Origin: Aestuariibacter salexigens DSM 15300
GTDB taxonomy: Bacteria > Pseudomonadota > Gammaproteobacteria > Enterobacterales > Alteromonadaceae
Direction of reading: 5' to 3'
DNA length: 64,000 bases
Assembly: GCF_000429145.1 (NCBI RefSeq)
Contig: NZ_AUBH01000004.1
Location: forward strand, 186,001 to 250,000
Under the pieces are notes generated by a model, which worked only from the letters and a program-made list of their open reading frames with translations, ran no database searches and had not been told where the DNA came from. Made by a program: the position numbers and the translations under genes. Of the stretch, positions 27,284 to 36,715 are shown piece after piece. The number at the start of each line of letters is the position of its first letter. Positions within the stretch are counted from its first letter, which is position 1.

Positions 27284-28747
27284 TCACTCTCCTTCCCGGC
27301 GAACATTCAGTTTTGCGCTGTCATAATCAGACTGTTGAGAATAATAGTTGGATAAACGCCCCGACACCACTATCTCTCTCAATCCCCTATCAAAACTGGC
27401 TTTTAACGCCCTACCGTTATCATTATTCTGGAATACGACAAACAGCGGCTGCGGCTCGAACACCGTCATACGCTGTAAACCTTTATCTGCAAACAGAGAT
27501 TTAGGGTAATCAATTATGACATCAGCAAAGCCGGTTTCGTACAATTCAAAACAGGTTGACAGGTCCTCAGCTTCAATGATTTTTTGCTGGGTTGTTAACA
27601 ACTGGTCAAAGTCATATCCCCGCACGTAGCAAACGCTGACAGACTGCGGTTGGGTCTCGAACAAGGTTAATGTCGCATTGTCTTTAGCAAACGCGGTGAT
27701 AGCGGTCTGATAATCAATGTGCAAGTCTGACAGCAGACCATCAGCATTTTCAAACTGGTAGGCACCAACAAGTACGTCTGCCTGTCCTGATGCAAAAAGA
27801 TCTTTTGCTCGCTTCCAACTGACATTCTGATAATTGGTGTTTACGCTCACACTGTCAGTAAACAGTGCTTTATACACGCCTGAATTAGCCTGAGCTGCAG
27901 GCCATTGACCTGACACGGCGGTAATACTTGAGGGTACCGATATCCACTCTTCTGCTTCTGGCTGAGGACGCGTCATGCCGTAACGCTCACGTAATAGCGC
28001 TACCTCTCCTAGCTCTTCCAGTCTCATAAGCTCCTGTGCGAGTGACTCAGCCAATGGCGAATAGCGTTTGTTCAGATAATGGTAATCGGGATAAGTGACC
28101 AGCGCGTGCTGAATCCAATGAGGGTTGGTGCCAAAAAAGTCAGGTGGCAGCATCGGATCAGCGAGTAGAATGGCATCCACCCGCTCGCCCTCCAGTAACG
28201 TCAGTACCTGCTCTGGCGTGGTTAATTCAACCAGTTCAATGGCGGACAGTCTGTCTTTTAACTCTTCACTGACGGCGCGTAATCCTCGCACCGTTGCAAC
28301 ACTCTCAATTTGACTTAAGTCACAGGCACCACAGCGACGACGATCGCCCACTAGTAACAATTTGAATTCAAACAGAGTGAAGGGTACTTTGACCAAGTTA
28401 GGGTAAGTCGCTGCGGCTTCGTCAATTCTGGCGCGCAGACCATCAAGTCGGCCAGCGTTTGCCTCTACCCAGCTGCGTGCCAGAGGCATAGACCGATATT
28501 CTATCTGATAACCCAAATTGCCATAGGCACGCTCAAGAAGCGCCTGCACGAACATTGCTGCAGGCTCATCGCCTTTGCCATCTAGGATAATTTGTGGCAG
28601 CTGTGCAAAGGCCCAATGTGAAGCCAGCAAACAAGCGCCAGCTATCAACAAGCGAACCCTGTGTTTAGCGGATCCCCACCACCTTCGCTTCAGGCTGTGG
28701 TGACGACATATCTTGAATTGTTTGTGATTGGTGACGTGCCTTGTCAT
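27284..28747 (-). CDS. Tandem solute-binding (SBP_bac_3-like) periplasmic protein
   Basis: 487 residues if started at ATG 28747, which overlaps the RND gene by 83 nt and gives a long basic leader before the signal peptide (LLIAGACLLASHWAFA-Q). A TTG at 28651, 13 nt after the RND stop and behind AGGG, is an alternative. Two periplasmic-binding domains follow in tandem: ~49-265 (with ERAYGNLGYQIEYRSMP) and ~275-475 (VDVIIDYPKS-type region). No receiver or enzyme domain is attached. Sits between an RND pump and a GST, an unusual place for such a protein. Confidence 0.75.
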   Translation of the reverse strand: MTRHVTNHKQFKICRHHSLKRRWWGSAKHRVRLLIAGACLLASHWAFAQLPQIILDGKGDEPAAMFVQALLERAYGNLGYQIEYRSMPLARSWVEANAGRLDGLRARIDEAAATYPNLVKVPFTLFEFKLLLVGDRRRCGACDLSQIESVATVRGLRAVSEELKDRLSAIELVELTTPEQVLTLLEGERVDAILLADPMLPPDFFGTNPHWIQHALVTYPDYHYLNKRYSPLAESLAQELMRLEELGEVALLRERYGMTRPQPEAEEWISVPSSITAVSGQWPAAQANSGVYKALFTDSVSVNTNYQNVSWKRAKDLFASGQADVLVGAYQFENADGLLSDLHIDYQTAITAFAKDNATLTLFETQPQSVSVCYVRGYDFDQLLTTQQKIIEAEDLSTCFELYETGFADVIIDYPKSLFADKGLQRMTVFEPQPLFVVFQNNDNGRALKASFDRGLREIVVSGRLSNYYSQQSDYDSAKLNVRREGE

Positions 28748-31700
28748 CTTTAGGTTTTCTCAGCGCCAGCATACATGGCGTCAAAATCAGTGTCAGCAAG
28801 GTGGCAAATGTCAGTCCGCCCGCCACTGCCGTCGCCAGTTGCGTCCACCACTGGGTAGACGGCCCACCGACCGCAATGTTGCGATTAAAAAAGTCAATGT
28901 TAACCCCGAGTACCATAGGCATCAATCCTAAAACCGTGGTTATTGTTGTCATCAGCACCGGACGAAGACGCTGCGCACCGGTGCGCAAAATCGCTTCGAC
29001 GTGCTCTATTCCTTGCTGTCGCAAGATATTGTAGGTATCGATCAATACGATATTGTTGTTCACCACAATCCCTGCCAATGCGATCACGCCAATGCCTGAC
29101 ATGACAATGCCAAAGGGCTGCTGGAATATCACCAGCCCGAGGAAAACGCCAACGGTAGAAAATAGCACTGCACTTAAGATCAGAAAGGCCTGATAAAAGC
29201 TGTTGAACTGGGTCACAAGAATGATCGCCATGATAAATAACGCGACCATAAATGCATTTTGCAAGAAAGCAGAAGATTCCTGCTGCTGCTCGTTTTGCCC
29301 GACAACACTGATCTCAACACGAGGGTCTAAGCCCAGCTCGGGTAGCTGCTGTTGCAACTTGGGCAACTCAAGGCTGAGCTGTTTACCGGGCACCATGTTC
29401 GCTTCTACAGTAATGGCCTGACGGCCATCGATATGGCGGATGATATCCGTCTTGGGCTGCGCGACGCGCTCGACAAAATTCGATATGGGTACTATGCCGC
29501 TGGATGTTTTCATGCGCAGACTATCGAGCTGACCGATATATCGACTTTCCACCGGGTAGCGCACCCGAATATCCAATTCATCATCTACATCGTCAGGTCG
29601 ATATTCACCGATTTTCAGACCATTGGTGACAAATTGCACGGTATTCCCCACCAGAGAGGCATCAGCACCAAAGCGGGCAGCATCACTGCGGTCAACACTT
29701 AGCCGCCACTCAATACCCGGCTTACTGGCCGTATCACCAATCGCGGTGAAGCTATCGTTGTTTTCAAGCGCTTTACGGATAGTCAGGGCTGCCTCATTAA
29801 GCAATTCCGGGAACTTTGAGGTAAGCTGAATTTGCAGGTCTTTTCCAGACTGTGGACCGTCCTGGTCAGGCGCGATTTCAATATCCAGCCCAGGTAATCC
29901 GCCAATACGGGTCTTTACGTCGGTAAGGATTTCGTCTGAATGACGTCGGTCCTGCCAGTCAACCAGATTTAGACGAATGTAACCTATCTGATCCCGTCCA
30001 CCGGTTCGGGAATACAAGGTTTCTACTTCCTGCATATCAAACAGGTGGCTTTCCACATCACGCATGATGCTGTCTTTTTCATAAATCGACATGTCGCCGG
30101 TTGAACGTACCGTGATATTCACGCCGGGGCTGTCAACATGGGGGAAAAATTCTGTTCCCAGTCCTGATTGGTAATATGCCGTATAGACGAGTGCGGCGAT
30201 GGCAATTGCGCTAACAAGAATTTTTTTCGGATGGCGAATAGCCTTCGCTAACAACGTAACATAGCGCCCGGTCAAACCATGCAAATGAGAGATATCCCCC
30301 TGCTCCGCATCGAGCAACTGTTGTCTTGCGTCATCGCTGACATAGCGTGGCTTACCAAACAACGCACCCATGGTAGGAACAAAAATAAGTGCCATCAAAA
30401 GTGATGCTGACAACACCGCAATCAGCGTAAATGGCAGAAATTTCATGAACTCACCCATCATTCCGGGCCAGAACATCAGGGGGGCGAAAGCAGCCAGTGT
30501 GGTCGCCGTGGAGGCGGTAATTGGCCATGCCATGCGCTTGGCGGCTTCCGCATAAGCTTGCTTGCGTGGCATTCCCTCGCTCATGCAGCGATCTGCATAT
30601 TCGGTCACCACAATGGCGCCATCGACCAACATCCCTACTGCCATGATGAGTGAAAATAACACCACCATGTTCATCGTGTAGCCAAACAATGAAACCAGCA
30701 GAATGCCGGTCAGAAACGAGCCCGGAATAGAGATACCAACCAGGGCCGCGGTGCGTAAACCCAATATAGCGACTATCACTACCGCAACCAGAATCACCGC
30801 ACTAGACACATTATTCTGTAGATCATTTAGCATCAACGTCACGTCTTCAGTGCGATCGCCTGTATACGTCAGCAAAATGTTGGCAGGCCACAAACTGCTC
30901 TGTCGCTGCGCCTCAACCTGCGCCTTAACCTTATCCACGGTGATCAGAATGTTTTCACCAGGACGTTTTTTGACCTCAAGTGACACTGAAGTATTGCCGT
31001 TCAGACGCGCAAAACTGGAGGGATCTTTGTAGGCGCGGCGGATCTGTGCCACATCCTGGAACGTGATGACCTGCTCACCGTCAACTTTGACCGGTTGTTC
31101 CATCACATCTTTCACAGATTCAAATACGGATGGTACTTTGACCGCAAAACTGCCGTGTCCAGTATCCAGCGTTCCAGCAGGTACCAAGCGGTTGTTGCGC
31201 GATAACAGCGTAAATATATCGTTCTGATCGAGTCCGTAAGATTCCATTAACAGTGGGTCGACAATCACTTCAACCATGTCCTCGCGATCGCCACCGATAT
31301 CCACTTCAAGAACTTCTTCAAGGCCCTCTATCTGGTTTTTCAGCTCCCGAGCCAGCGTTAACAGGGCACGCTGTGATGCTTCGCCTGATAACACGATCGT
31401 AATAACCGCTTCCTGTCCGGCCATGGTGACTTCATGAATAGTGGGCTCTTCTGATTCTGAAGGCAGTTTTGCCCTGGCTACGGTGACCTTATCTCGCACA
31501 TCGGCCAGCGCGTCGCTGGAATCCATGCCAGCAAAAAACTCCATCGTGATGTTGGCATATCCCTCACCTGCGGTGGAGCGCATTTCTTTGATCCCATCGA
31601 TACTGCGAAGCTCTCGCTCCATGGGTTTGACCAGCATCCGCGCCGCGTCTTCAGGTGAAATCCCATCATGCACAATCGATACGTATATGTACGGGATCGG

Positions 31701-31823
31701 AATATCAGGGTTGGATTCTTTGGGAATGGCAATGTAGGTCATGGAGCCTGCAATCAGCAGCAGGATAAACAACATGATTACCGTACGTGTTCGCGCCAGA
31801 GCAGCGTCAATCAGTGTTCTCAC
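28665..31823 (-). CDS. RND efflux pump inner-membrane permease (AcrB/HAE family)
   Basis: 1052 residues with the full RND plan: TM1 (VIMLFILLLIAGSMTYIAIP), two large periplasmic loops, and TM2-6 and TM8-12 blocks. The opening PKESNPDIPIPYIYVS is typical of the VexF/MexF-related branch. In TM4 the proton-relay Asp pair of AcrB (VDDAI) is VDGAIVV here, with D401 kept and the second position G402. It is expected to pump small molecules with a membrane-fusion protein and TolC. Translationally coupled to the adaptor gene (4-nt overlap, ATGA) and overlapped at its end by the solute-binding protein. Confidence 0.93.
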   Translation of the reverse strand: MRTLIDAALARTRTVIMLFILLLIAGSMTYIAIPKESNPDIPIPYIYVSIVHDGISPEDAARMLVKPMERELRSIDGIKEMRSTAGEGYANITMEFFAGMDSSDALADVRDKVTVARAKLPSESEEPTIHEVTMAGQEAVITIVLSGEASQRALLTLARELKNQIEGLEEVLEVDIGGDREDMVEVIVDPLLMESYGLDQNDIFTLLSRNNRLVPAGTLDTGHGSFAVKVPSVFESVKDVMEQPVKVDGEQVITFQDVAQIRRAYKDPSSFARLNGNTSVSLEVKKRPGENILITVDKVKAQVEAQRQSSLWPANILLTYTGDRTEDVTLMLNDLQNNVSSAVILVAVVIVAILGLRTAALVGISIPGSFLTGILLVSLFGYTMNMVVLFSLIMAVGMLVDGAIVVTEYADRCMSEGMPRKQAYAEAAKRMAWPITASTATTLAAFAPLMFWPGMMGEFMKFLPFTLIAVLSASLLMALIFVPTMGALFGKPRYVSDDARQQLLDAEQGDISHLHGLTGRYVTLLAKAIRHPKKILVSAIAIAALVYTAYYQSGLGTEFFPHVDSPGVNITVRSTGDMSIYEKDSIMRDVESHLFDMQEVETLYSRTGGRDQIGYIRLNLVDWQDRRHSDEILTDVKTRIGGLPGLDIEIAPDQDGPQSGKDLQIQLTSKFPELLNEAALTIRKALENNDSFTAIGDTASKPGIEWRLSVDRSDAARFGADASLVGNTVQFVTNGLKIGEYRPDDVDDELDIRVRYPVESRYIGQLDSLRMKTSSGIVPISNFVERVAQPKTDIIRHIDGRQAITVEANMVPGKQLSLELPKLQQQLPELGLDPRVEISVVGQNEQQQESSAFLQNAFMVALFIMAIILVTQFNSFYQAFLILSAVLFSTVGVFLGLVIFQQPFGIVMSGIGVIALAGIVVNNNIVLIDTYNILRQQGIEHVEAILRTGAQRLRPVLMTTITTVLGLMPMVLGVNIDFFNRNIAVGGPSTQWWTQLATAVAGGLTFATLLTLILTPCMLALRKPKDDKARHQSQTIQDMSSPQPEAKVVGIR

Positions 31824-32956
31824 TGGCGCTTCTCCAGCACAGCAGCGCTGCTCTGAGGAGCCTCTACAAGCGACACTTCTACCCGATCGCCATGTCTGAC
31901 ATAGCCATGGCCCAACGTGATCACGTCAGCTTGTTCGCCTAAACCAGCCAGCCACACACCTTCGCGGTCGCTTTTCACAATATCGATAGGCACGAAGTGT
32001 ACCTGCTCATTGCGCACCACTTTGACGCCTAGATTTCCTTGTTCATCCAATGACATCACTGAAGGCGTAATTTTCACTGCCATGGTTTGCTCCAAAGGAA
32101 TGGACAGCTCGGTACTGATTCCCGCCACGTAACGGGTGTCCGTGTTAGCTACCGCCACTTCCAATGCAAACGTGTTGGTGCCTGGCTGCGAGACTTTGGA
32201 AACATATCGAACCGTGCCCTGCAGCATGTCGCCTGACACCAGACGGCCAATCGCCTGCTGGCCTTTAGTTACCTGATAGACATGATTCTCAGTGACTTCT
32301 GCACGTATTACCAGCGGATCAAGGTCAACAACGCTAGCAATTCTGTCGCCCTCTCTAACAAGGTCCCCCACTTCCACAAAACGCTGTTCAAGCACGCCGT
32401 CGAATGGTGCAGTAACCGTGGTATTTTCAAGTGCCAGTTGCAAGGATGTAAGCTGCGCCTGGGCCATCTGAAGATTAGCCTGAGCTGCGGCTAACGCAGA
32501 CTGCGATTGCAGGCCTTGTTTGTCGAGTTGCCTGGCCCCCTGCAATTCTATTTGTCGCTGTGCTAACAGGGCCTGTGCCGACTCTATACGCTTCGCAAGG
32601 TCATTTTTGTCAATCTCAAAAAGCGCCTGTCCCTGCCGTACGGCGACACCCTCGTCTACCAAGATTTTTTGTATCTGTCCCTGCACTTCCGCACGCAAGG
32701 TTGCCGTGCGATCGGGTTCGGTTCGACCATACAAGGTCACTTCACGACTAACAGGTTGTGCTGCCATCCTGGTTGCCTGCACTTTGGCCAGCGCCACAGC
32801 AGTTGATGACGTCGTTCTCGGGTTAGATGGGATATTGTGCTCTGAGCCGCTAGCCAGCCATAAAATAAGCGCAATGACCACTAGCAGCGCCACCCACACG
32901 GGCTGTTGGATGAGGCGTTGTCGGATCCTGGCAAAAAAAGACTGTTCCGCGGACAT
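31820..32956 (-). CDS. RND pump periplasmic adaptor subunit (membrane fusion protein)
   Basis: 378 residues. A single N-terminal membrane anchor (WVALLVVIALILWLASG, ~21-37), then the MFP layout: beta-barrel strand SREVTLYGRTEPDR, lipoyl half-motif GQIQKILVDEGVAVRQGQALFEID, an Ala/Gln-rich alpha-hairpin (ESAQALLAQRQIELQGARQ), second lipoyl half VTAPFDGVLEQRFVEVGDLV, and a C-terminal membrane-proximal domain. It bridges the pump and an outer-membrane TolC-type channel, which is not encoded here. First gene of the four-gene minus-strand run. Confidence 0.93.
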   Translation of the reverse strand: MSAEQSFFARIRQRLIQQPVWVALLVVIALILWLASGSEHNIPSNPRTTSSTAVALAKVQATRMAAQPVSREVTLYGRTEPDRTATLRAEVQGQIQKILVDEGVAVRQGQALFEIDKNDLAKRIESAQALLAQRQIELQGARQLDKQGLQSQSALAAAQANLQMAQAQLTSLQLALENTTVTAPFDGVLEQRFVEVGDLVREGDRIASVVDLDPLVIRAEVTENHVYQVTKGQQAIGRLVSGDMLQGTVRYVSKVSQPGTNTFALEVAVANTDTRYVAGISTELSIPLEQTMAVKITPSVMSLDEQGNLGVKVVRNEQVHFVPIDIVKSDREGVWLAGLGEQADVITLGHGYVRHGDRVEVSLVEAPQSSAAVLEKRQ

Positions 32957-33081
32957 AAAATTCCCTTAATAAATTAAGGTCAATATTTTATCGCGAACGT
33001 GCGCGGCTGTCTTATACGAGTTTGTGAAAAGTTATGGTGAATTTGTTTCAAATCACGTCAAAAGCAGCACGTAATTCGGCA

Positions 33082-33426
33082 TTAGATGCTGAAACTGGCA
33101 CCACAACCACAGGTGGTCGTCGCATTTGGATTGTTGACCAGAAAGCGTGAGCCTTCGAGGCCTTCCGTATAATCCACTTCACCACCGACAAGATACTGCA
33201 AACTCATTGGATCAACGACAAGGGTCACGTCATGCTTATCAATAGTCATGTCTCCCTCGTTGACTTTCTCATCGAAGGTGAAGCCATACTGAAAACCAGA
33301 GCACCCACCGCCGGTAACGTAAACACGCAGCTTGAGGTTAGGGTTTTCCTCCTCTTCAATCAGCGCTTTTACTTTGTGTGCAGCTGCATCAGTGAATTCA
33401 ATTGGCAATGCGGTTTCTACCGACAT
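33082..33426 (-). CDS. erpA: Iron-sulfur cluster insertion protein ErpA
   Basis: 114 residues. A-type carrier with the three cluster-ligating cysteines C42 (GGGCSGFQY), C106 and C108 (TTCGCGASF) and the [12 protein letters not shown] start typical of ErpA. It receives Fe-S clusters from IscU and passes them to apo-enzymes in isoprenoid synthesis and respiration. It lies downstream of the DUF6776 gene on the same strand, separated by ~65 nt. In many relatives a bactofilin lies between the two, which is absent here. Confidence 0.96.
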   Translation of the reverse strand: MSVETALPIEFTDAAAHKVKALIEEEENPNLKLRVYVTGGGCSGFQYGFTFDEKVNEGDMTIDKHDVTLVVDPMSLQYLVGGEVDYTEGLEGSRFLVNNPNATTTCGCGASFSI

Positions 33427-33492
33427 GCAGACATCCTCTTATCAAAGGTGATACGTCGAGCTTGCAGATTATCCAATACTTGACTATTCCTA

Positions 33493-34188
33493 TCAAGTAT
33501 TCTGGATATCTCCCCACATAAAGGTGCGGGACAACTCCCCACGTTTTCGACGAAACTGGTAAATTTCGGTATTAACCGTAATCTGCTCTGGCACAAAGCC
33601 TTCGGGCAAACTCACCACCCCATCTATCAGCTGAAAATATTTGAAACTGAAACGGTCGATATCAGCCGATTCGGGCAGCAACAGTTCACTAAGCCTAAAC
33701 CGAACCGGAGCACCGTTCTGGCTGCCCTCAACAACTATCTGCAACGTGCCGTTGATCACGCTTTTGATTTGGTCCTGTTGCAATAGAACCAACTCGAACC
33801 GGTAATGACGGGGCAAAGACGTGGGCGTAAATTGCAAACCTTCAATCACAAACCCTTCCTGAGTTAACTCAGGTGCCATCACCCGTTGATAAAAAGCCAA
33901 CTCGCGCTGCACAGCCTCTTGTTGTTGTTGCTGAGCTTCAAGTTGTTGTTGAGTCTGTGTGACAGCGAGTTTCTGTACCTCCAACTCAACACCGAGTACG
34001 TTCAAGTCACGAGTCAGGGTGTCGTTTTCCTGTCTAAGATTATCAACGGTATGCTGCAATGTGTTTATGCGCGTTTGCTGGCGGGCCTCATGCAGAGAGC
34101 CCAATGCATAACCAAGATACGTACAGATCGCCATTACGCCAACCAGCACGACGTAATAACTCAGGGGCCGCGATGCTTTTTCAGCCAT
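33493..34188 (-). CDS. DUF6776 family membrane-anchored coiled-coil protein
   Basis: 231 residues from ATG 34188, with AGGAC upstream; the longer open frame to 34368 would run into the CLC gene. One membrane helix near residues 10-28 (YYVVLVGVMAICTYLGYALG), then a long heptad-like coiled coil rich in Gln (QTQQQLEAQQQQQEAVQ), then a globular C-terminal part (FVIEGLQFTPTSL to FRRKRGELSRTFMW). Family function unknown. A short divergent promoter region of ~130 nt separates it from the CLC gene. Confidence 0.75.
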   Translation of the reverse strand: MAEKASRPLSYYVVLVGVMAICTYLGYALGSLHEARQQTRINTLQHTVDNLRQENDTLTRDLNVLGVELEVQKLAVTQTQQQLEAQQQQQEAVQRELAFYQRVMAPELTQEGFVIEGLQFTPTSLPRHYRFELVLLQQDQIKSVINGTLQIVVEGSQNGAPVRFRLSELLLPESADIDRFSFKYFQLIDGVVSLPEGFVPEQITVNTEIYQFRRKRGELSRTFMWGDIQNT

Positions 34189-34319
34189 TAACTGAACGTC
34201 CTGTACAGCGTTAGGACTACAACAAAATAGACGCACAATGATTTCATATGAACTCTTTTGAATACAGACACTTGTGTTAAGCTGTAGAGAGTGTTCACCG
34301 TCACTTATCACTCGGTCCA

Positions 34320-35999
34320 ATGACGACGCTTCAGGCCTTACGCTACGAATTAGCTCATCCGCGCACATCCGTTCAGCTGTGCGTACTGGGCATCATGGGT
34401 GGCGTGTCCGCAGCTGGCCTGATTATTCTTTTCCGTCTTGGTTTGGAGTGGGTGCAGCTGCACTACCTCGCTACTATCGGTGAGTTTAACACGTTAGCCT
34501 GGTATTACAGACTTTTGTTACCGGTCGGGGCAGCAATGTGTATTGTTATCGTGGCCTGGATCACGGGCTTCCGACACTATCGAATGGGCATTCCTTTTGT
34601 GATTCACAGGGTCAAGCGGCATTACGGCGTGATCCCCTTCCGTACCACTATCAATCAATTTTTTGGTGGCATGCTGGCGCTGGCGGGCGGCTTCGTGGTG
34701 GGTCGTGAAGGTCCGTCCGTACATATCGGTGCCGCAGGTAGCAGTATTCTCGGCGAATGGTTAAAACTCCCCTATAACAGTATCCGCATTCTGGCGGGCT
34801 GTGGCATAGCTGCAGGTATTTCCGCCTCTTTCAATACCCCTTTCGCTGCCGTTATTTTCGTAATGGAAGTGGTGTTGCGAGAGTATAAAATCCACATTTT
34901 TGTGCCTGTCATGCTGGCCGCTGCATGCGGCTCTCTATTAACTCGTTGGGTTTTCGGCGCGGGTCATGAGCTCAGTGTTGTCGAATTTAACCATGTCGGT
35001 GGCTGGATTTATCTGTACTTAGTATTAGTAGGTATCATGCTTGGCGCACTGGCTGCACTTTTCAACAATCAGTTAATGAGGGTAATGCGCTGGTTCAGAC
35101 CGGTATCCATGGTCAACCGCCTGCTGCTAGCGGGCCTGGTCACCGGGCTGTTTGGTGCCGTTTTGCCCCATGCTATGGGGGCTAACTTTGATGCGCTTTA
35201 TGCATTCTTTGATCTGCAGCCTTCGTTGTTCTTACTGCTCGCAGTGTTGGCTAGCAAACTGGTATTGGCCGTGTTTGCGATTGCTCTGGGTGTGCCGGGC
35301 GGCATAATTGGTGCAGTGATGGTTATAGGCATGCTGTTTGGTGTGTTGCTGTTAACCCCATTGTCGGCTTTCACAGATACTGCTGAACTAACGGATAACT
35401 TTGCTCTACTTGGTCTGGCTGGCATGCTTACTGCGGTTCTGCACGCACCGCTTGCGGCGTTATCATCGGTAATGGAGCTATCGTTTAGTCCTGGTGTTAT
35501 TCTGCCTGCCATGCTGGTCATTGTGCCTGCCTATGTCACCTCCACCCAGCTGTTGGGTAACCGCTCGATATTCATTCGCCAACTGGATTACCAAAAACTG
35601 CGCTATACCACGTCATCAGTGCAGGAGACGTTACAAAAGACCGGCGTACTGGCCTGCATGGACAGTGAATTCAAGCAATACAAAAGTGCTCCTGAAAGTG
35701 CGATTCTGGCCTTTTTGGAGAAATCTCCAACCCATCCGGTGGTACAACAGTTAACCTTTGAAATTGATGTTCATTATCAACTGGTGCAATACGATGTTAG
35801 CCTGGGACACGAGACAGCACCGCTGCGCTTTTACGACATGGAAGGCATTCATTCTCAGGCGACTCTTGCTGAAGTGTACGAAATACTCTCTAAACGACGC
35901 GAGGGCGGAGTATATGTCTACGATACTGTGCCGGAAAACATCGTCGGCGTGATCACCTGGAACTACCTGCACAGTTATCTGATGCGCGAGCAATTCTGA
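34320..35999 (+). CDS. CLC family anion transporter with altered key residues
   Basis: 559 residues, ~18 helices expected in residues 15-410 and a ~140-residue C-terminal tail, with motifs GREGP (128-132; gating E130) and GVPGG (324-328). Compared with E. coli ClcA by eye: the GSGIP motif is RMGIP (S107 to M89), the internal proton glutamate E203 is V184 (FVMEVV against FIIEEM), and Y445 corresponds to F418. The tail begins TTSSVQETLQKTG and may be a degenerate CBS-like domain. Val at the proton-glutamate site is what animal CLC channels carry. hemJ follows after 13 nt. Confidence 0.88.
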   Translation: MTTLQALRYELAHPRTSVQLCVLGIMGGVSAAGLIILFRLGLEWVQLHYLATIGEFNTLAWYYRLLLPVGAAMCIVIVAWITGFRHYRMGIPFVIHRVKRHYGVIPFRTTINQFFGGMLALAGGFVVGREGPSVHIGAAGSSILGEWLKLPYNSIRILAGCGIAAGISASFNTPFAAVIFVMEVVLREYKIHIFVPVMLAAACGSLLTRWVFGAGHELSVVEFNHVGGWIYLYLVLVGIMLGALAALFNNQLMRVMRWFRPVSMVNRLLLAGLVTGLFGAVLPHAMGANFDALYAFFDLQPSLFLLLAVLASKLVLAVFAIALGVPGGIIGAVMVIGMLFGVLLLTPLSAFTDTAELTDNFALLGLAGMLTAVLHAPLAALSSVMELSFSPGVILPAMLVIVPAYVTSTQLLGNRSIFIRQLDYQKLRYTTSSVQETLQKTGVLACMDSEFKQYKSAPESAILAFLEKSPTHPVVQQLTFEIDVHYQLVQYDVSLGHETAPLRFYDMEGIHSQATLAEVYEILSKRREGGVYVYDTVPENIVGVITWNYLHSYLMREQF

Positions 36000-36012
36000 T
36001 AGGAGCGACAGC

Positions 36013-36438
36013 ATGATTTTATGGCTTAAAGCATTGCACATCTTCGTTATGCTGGCCTGGATGGCGGGATTATTTTATCTGCCTCGTTTGTTTGTGTACC
36101 ACGCCATGACCACCAGCCAGGAAGCCAAACAACAATTTATCATTATGGAACGAAAACTTTGGTGGTTTGTGACGCCATTTGCCATACTGACATTGGTATT
36201 CGGGATTTGGTTGATCATTTCCTATGGCGCTGCCTGGTTTGCAGCATCGACTTGGTTGCATGTGAAAATCGCACTGATGATAGGTGTGTATGCCTATCAT
36301 TTTTACTTGTACAAGCTACTGCGCGACTTTGCCGCCGACCGCAATCGTCACGGCCATAAATTTTATCGGGTTATCAACGAATTACCGGTCTTAGTGATTC
36401 TGGCGGTGGTGATTCTGGCAGTGGTAAAACCGATTTGA
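36013..36438 (+). CDS. hemJ: Protoporphyrinogen oxidase HemJ
   Basis: 141 residues, four membrane helices. HemJ features: LKALHIFVMLAWMAGLFYLPRLFVYH at the start with conserved His9 and Arg25 region, MERKLWWFVTPF in the middle, and WLHVKIALMIGVYAYHFYL with the later conserved Lys and His residues. HemJ oxidises protoporphyrinogen IX to protoporphyrin IX in haem synthesis, using a b-type haem in the membrane. It follows the CLC gene with GGAG (35999-36004) as ribosome site. Confidence 0.92.
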   Translation: MILWLKALHIFVMLAWMAGLFYLPRLFVYHAMTTSQEAKQQFIIMERKLWWFVTPFAILTLVFGIWLIISYGAAWFAASTWLHVKIALMIGVYAYHFYLYKLLRDFAADRNRHGHKFYRVINELPVLVILAVVILAVVKPI

Positions 36439-36520
36439 TTGGATAGCGTTGAACTTGGCATAGACGTGACGGTCAAAAAATAATCACACCACAAATTGGT
36501 GCACAGGAAGGACAGCGAGC

Positions 36521-36706
36521 ATGGACGACAATAATCAAAGGTTAAGAGCCTTAATCGCACACACCGATGAAACGTTTCGACTGCTCAGTGAAGAGCCTGA
36601 AAGCAGCGAACGGCATCAAGCCTATGAAGAGGCCAAACAGGCGTTGGAACACTACGTTAGCGAGCTACGTGAATCGTTGGATCGCAAACTTTCAGGTCAT
36701 CATTAA
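36521..36706 (+). CDS. Small charged helical protein
   Basis: 61 residues. ATG 36521 is preceded by GGAAGGA. Composition is highly charged and almost certainly helical: DDNNQRLRALIAHTDETFRL, EEAKQALEHYVSELRESLDR, ending KLSGHH. No Cys or hydrophobic segment. I do not recognise a family. It lies 9 nt before the S9 peptidase gene and 82 nt after hemJ, and its good ribosome site argues that it is real. Confidence 0.6.
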   Translation: MDDNNQRLRALIAHTDETFRLLSEEPESSERHQAYEEAKQALEHYVSELRESLDRKLSGHH

Positions 36707-36715
36707 CCACACGCC

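Noticed and set aside
34189-34368. Upstream extension of the DUF6776 gene
   Set aside because: It would overlap the CLC start and promoter; ATG 34188 leads directly into the membrane anchor.
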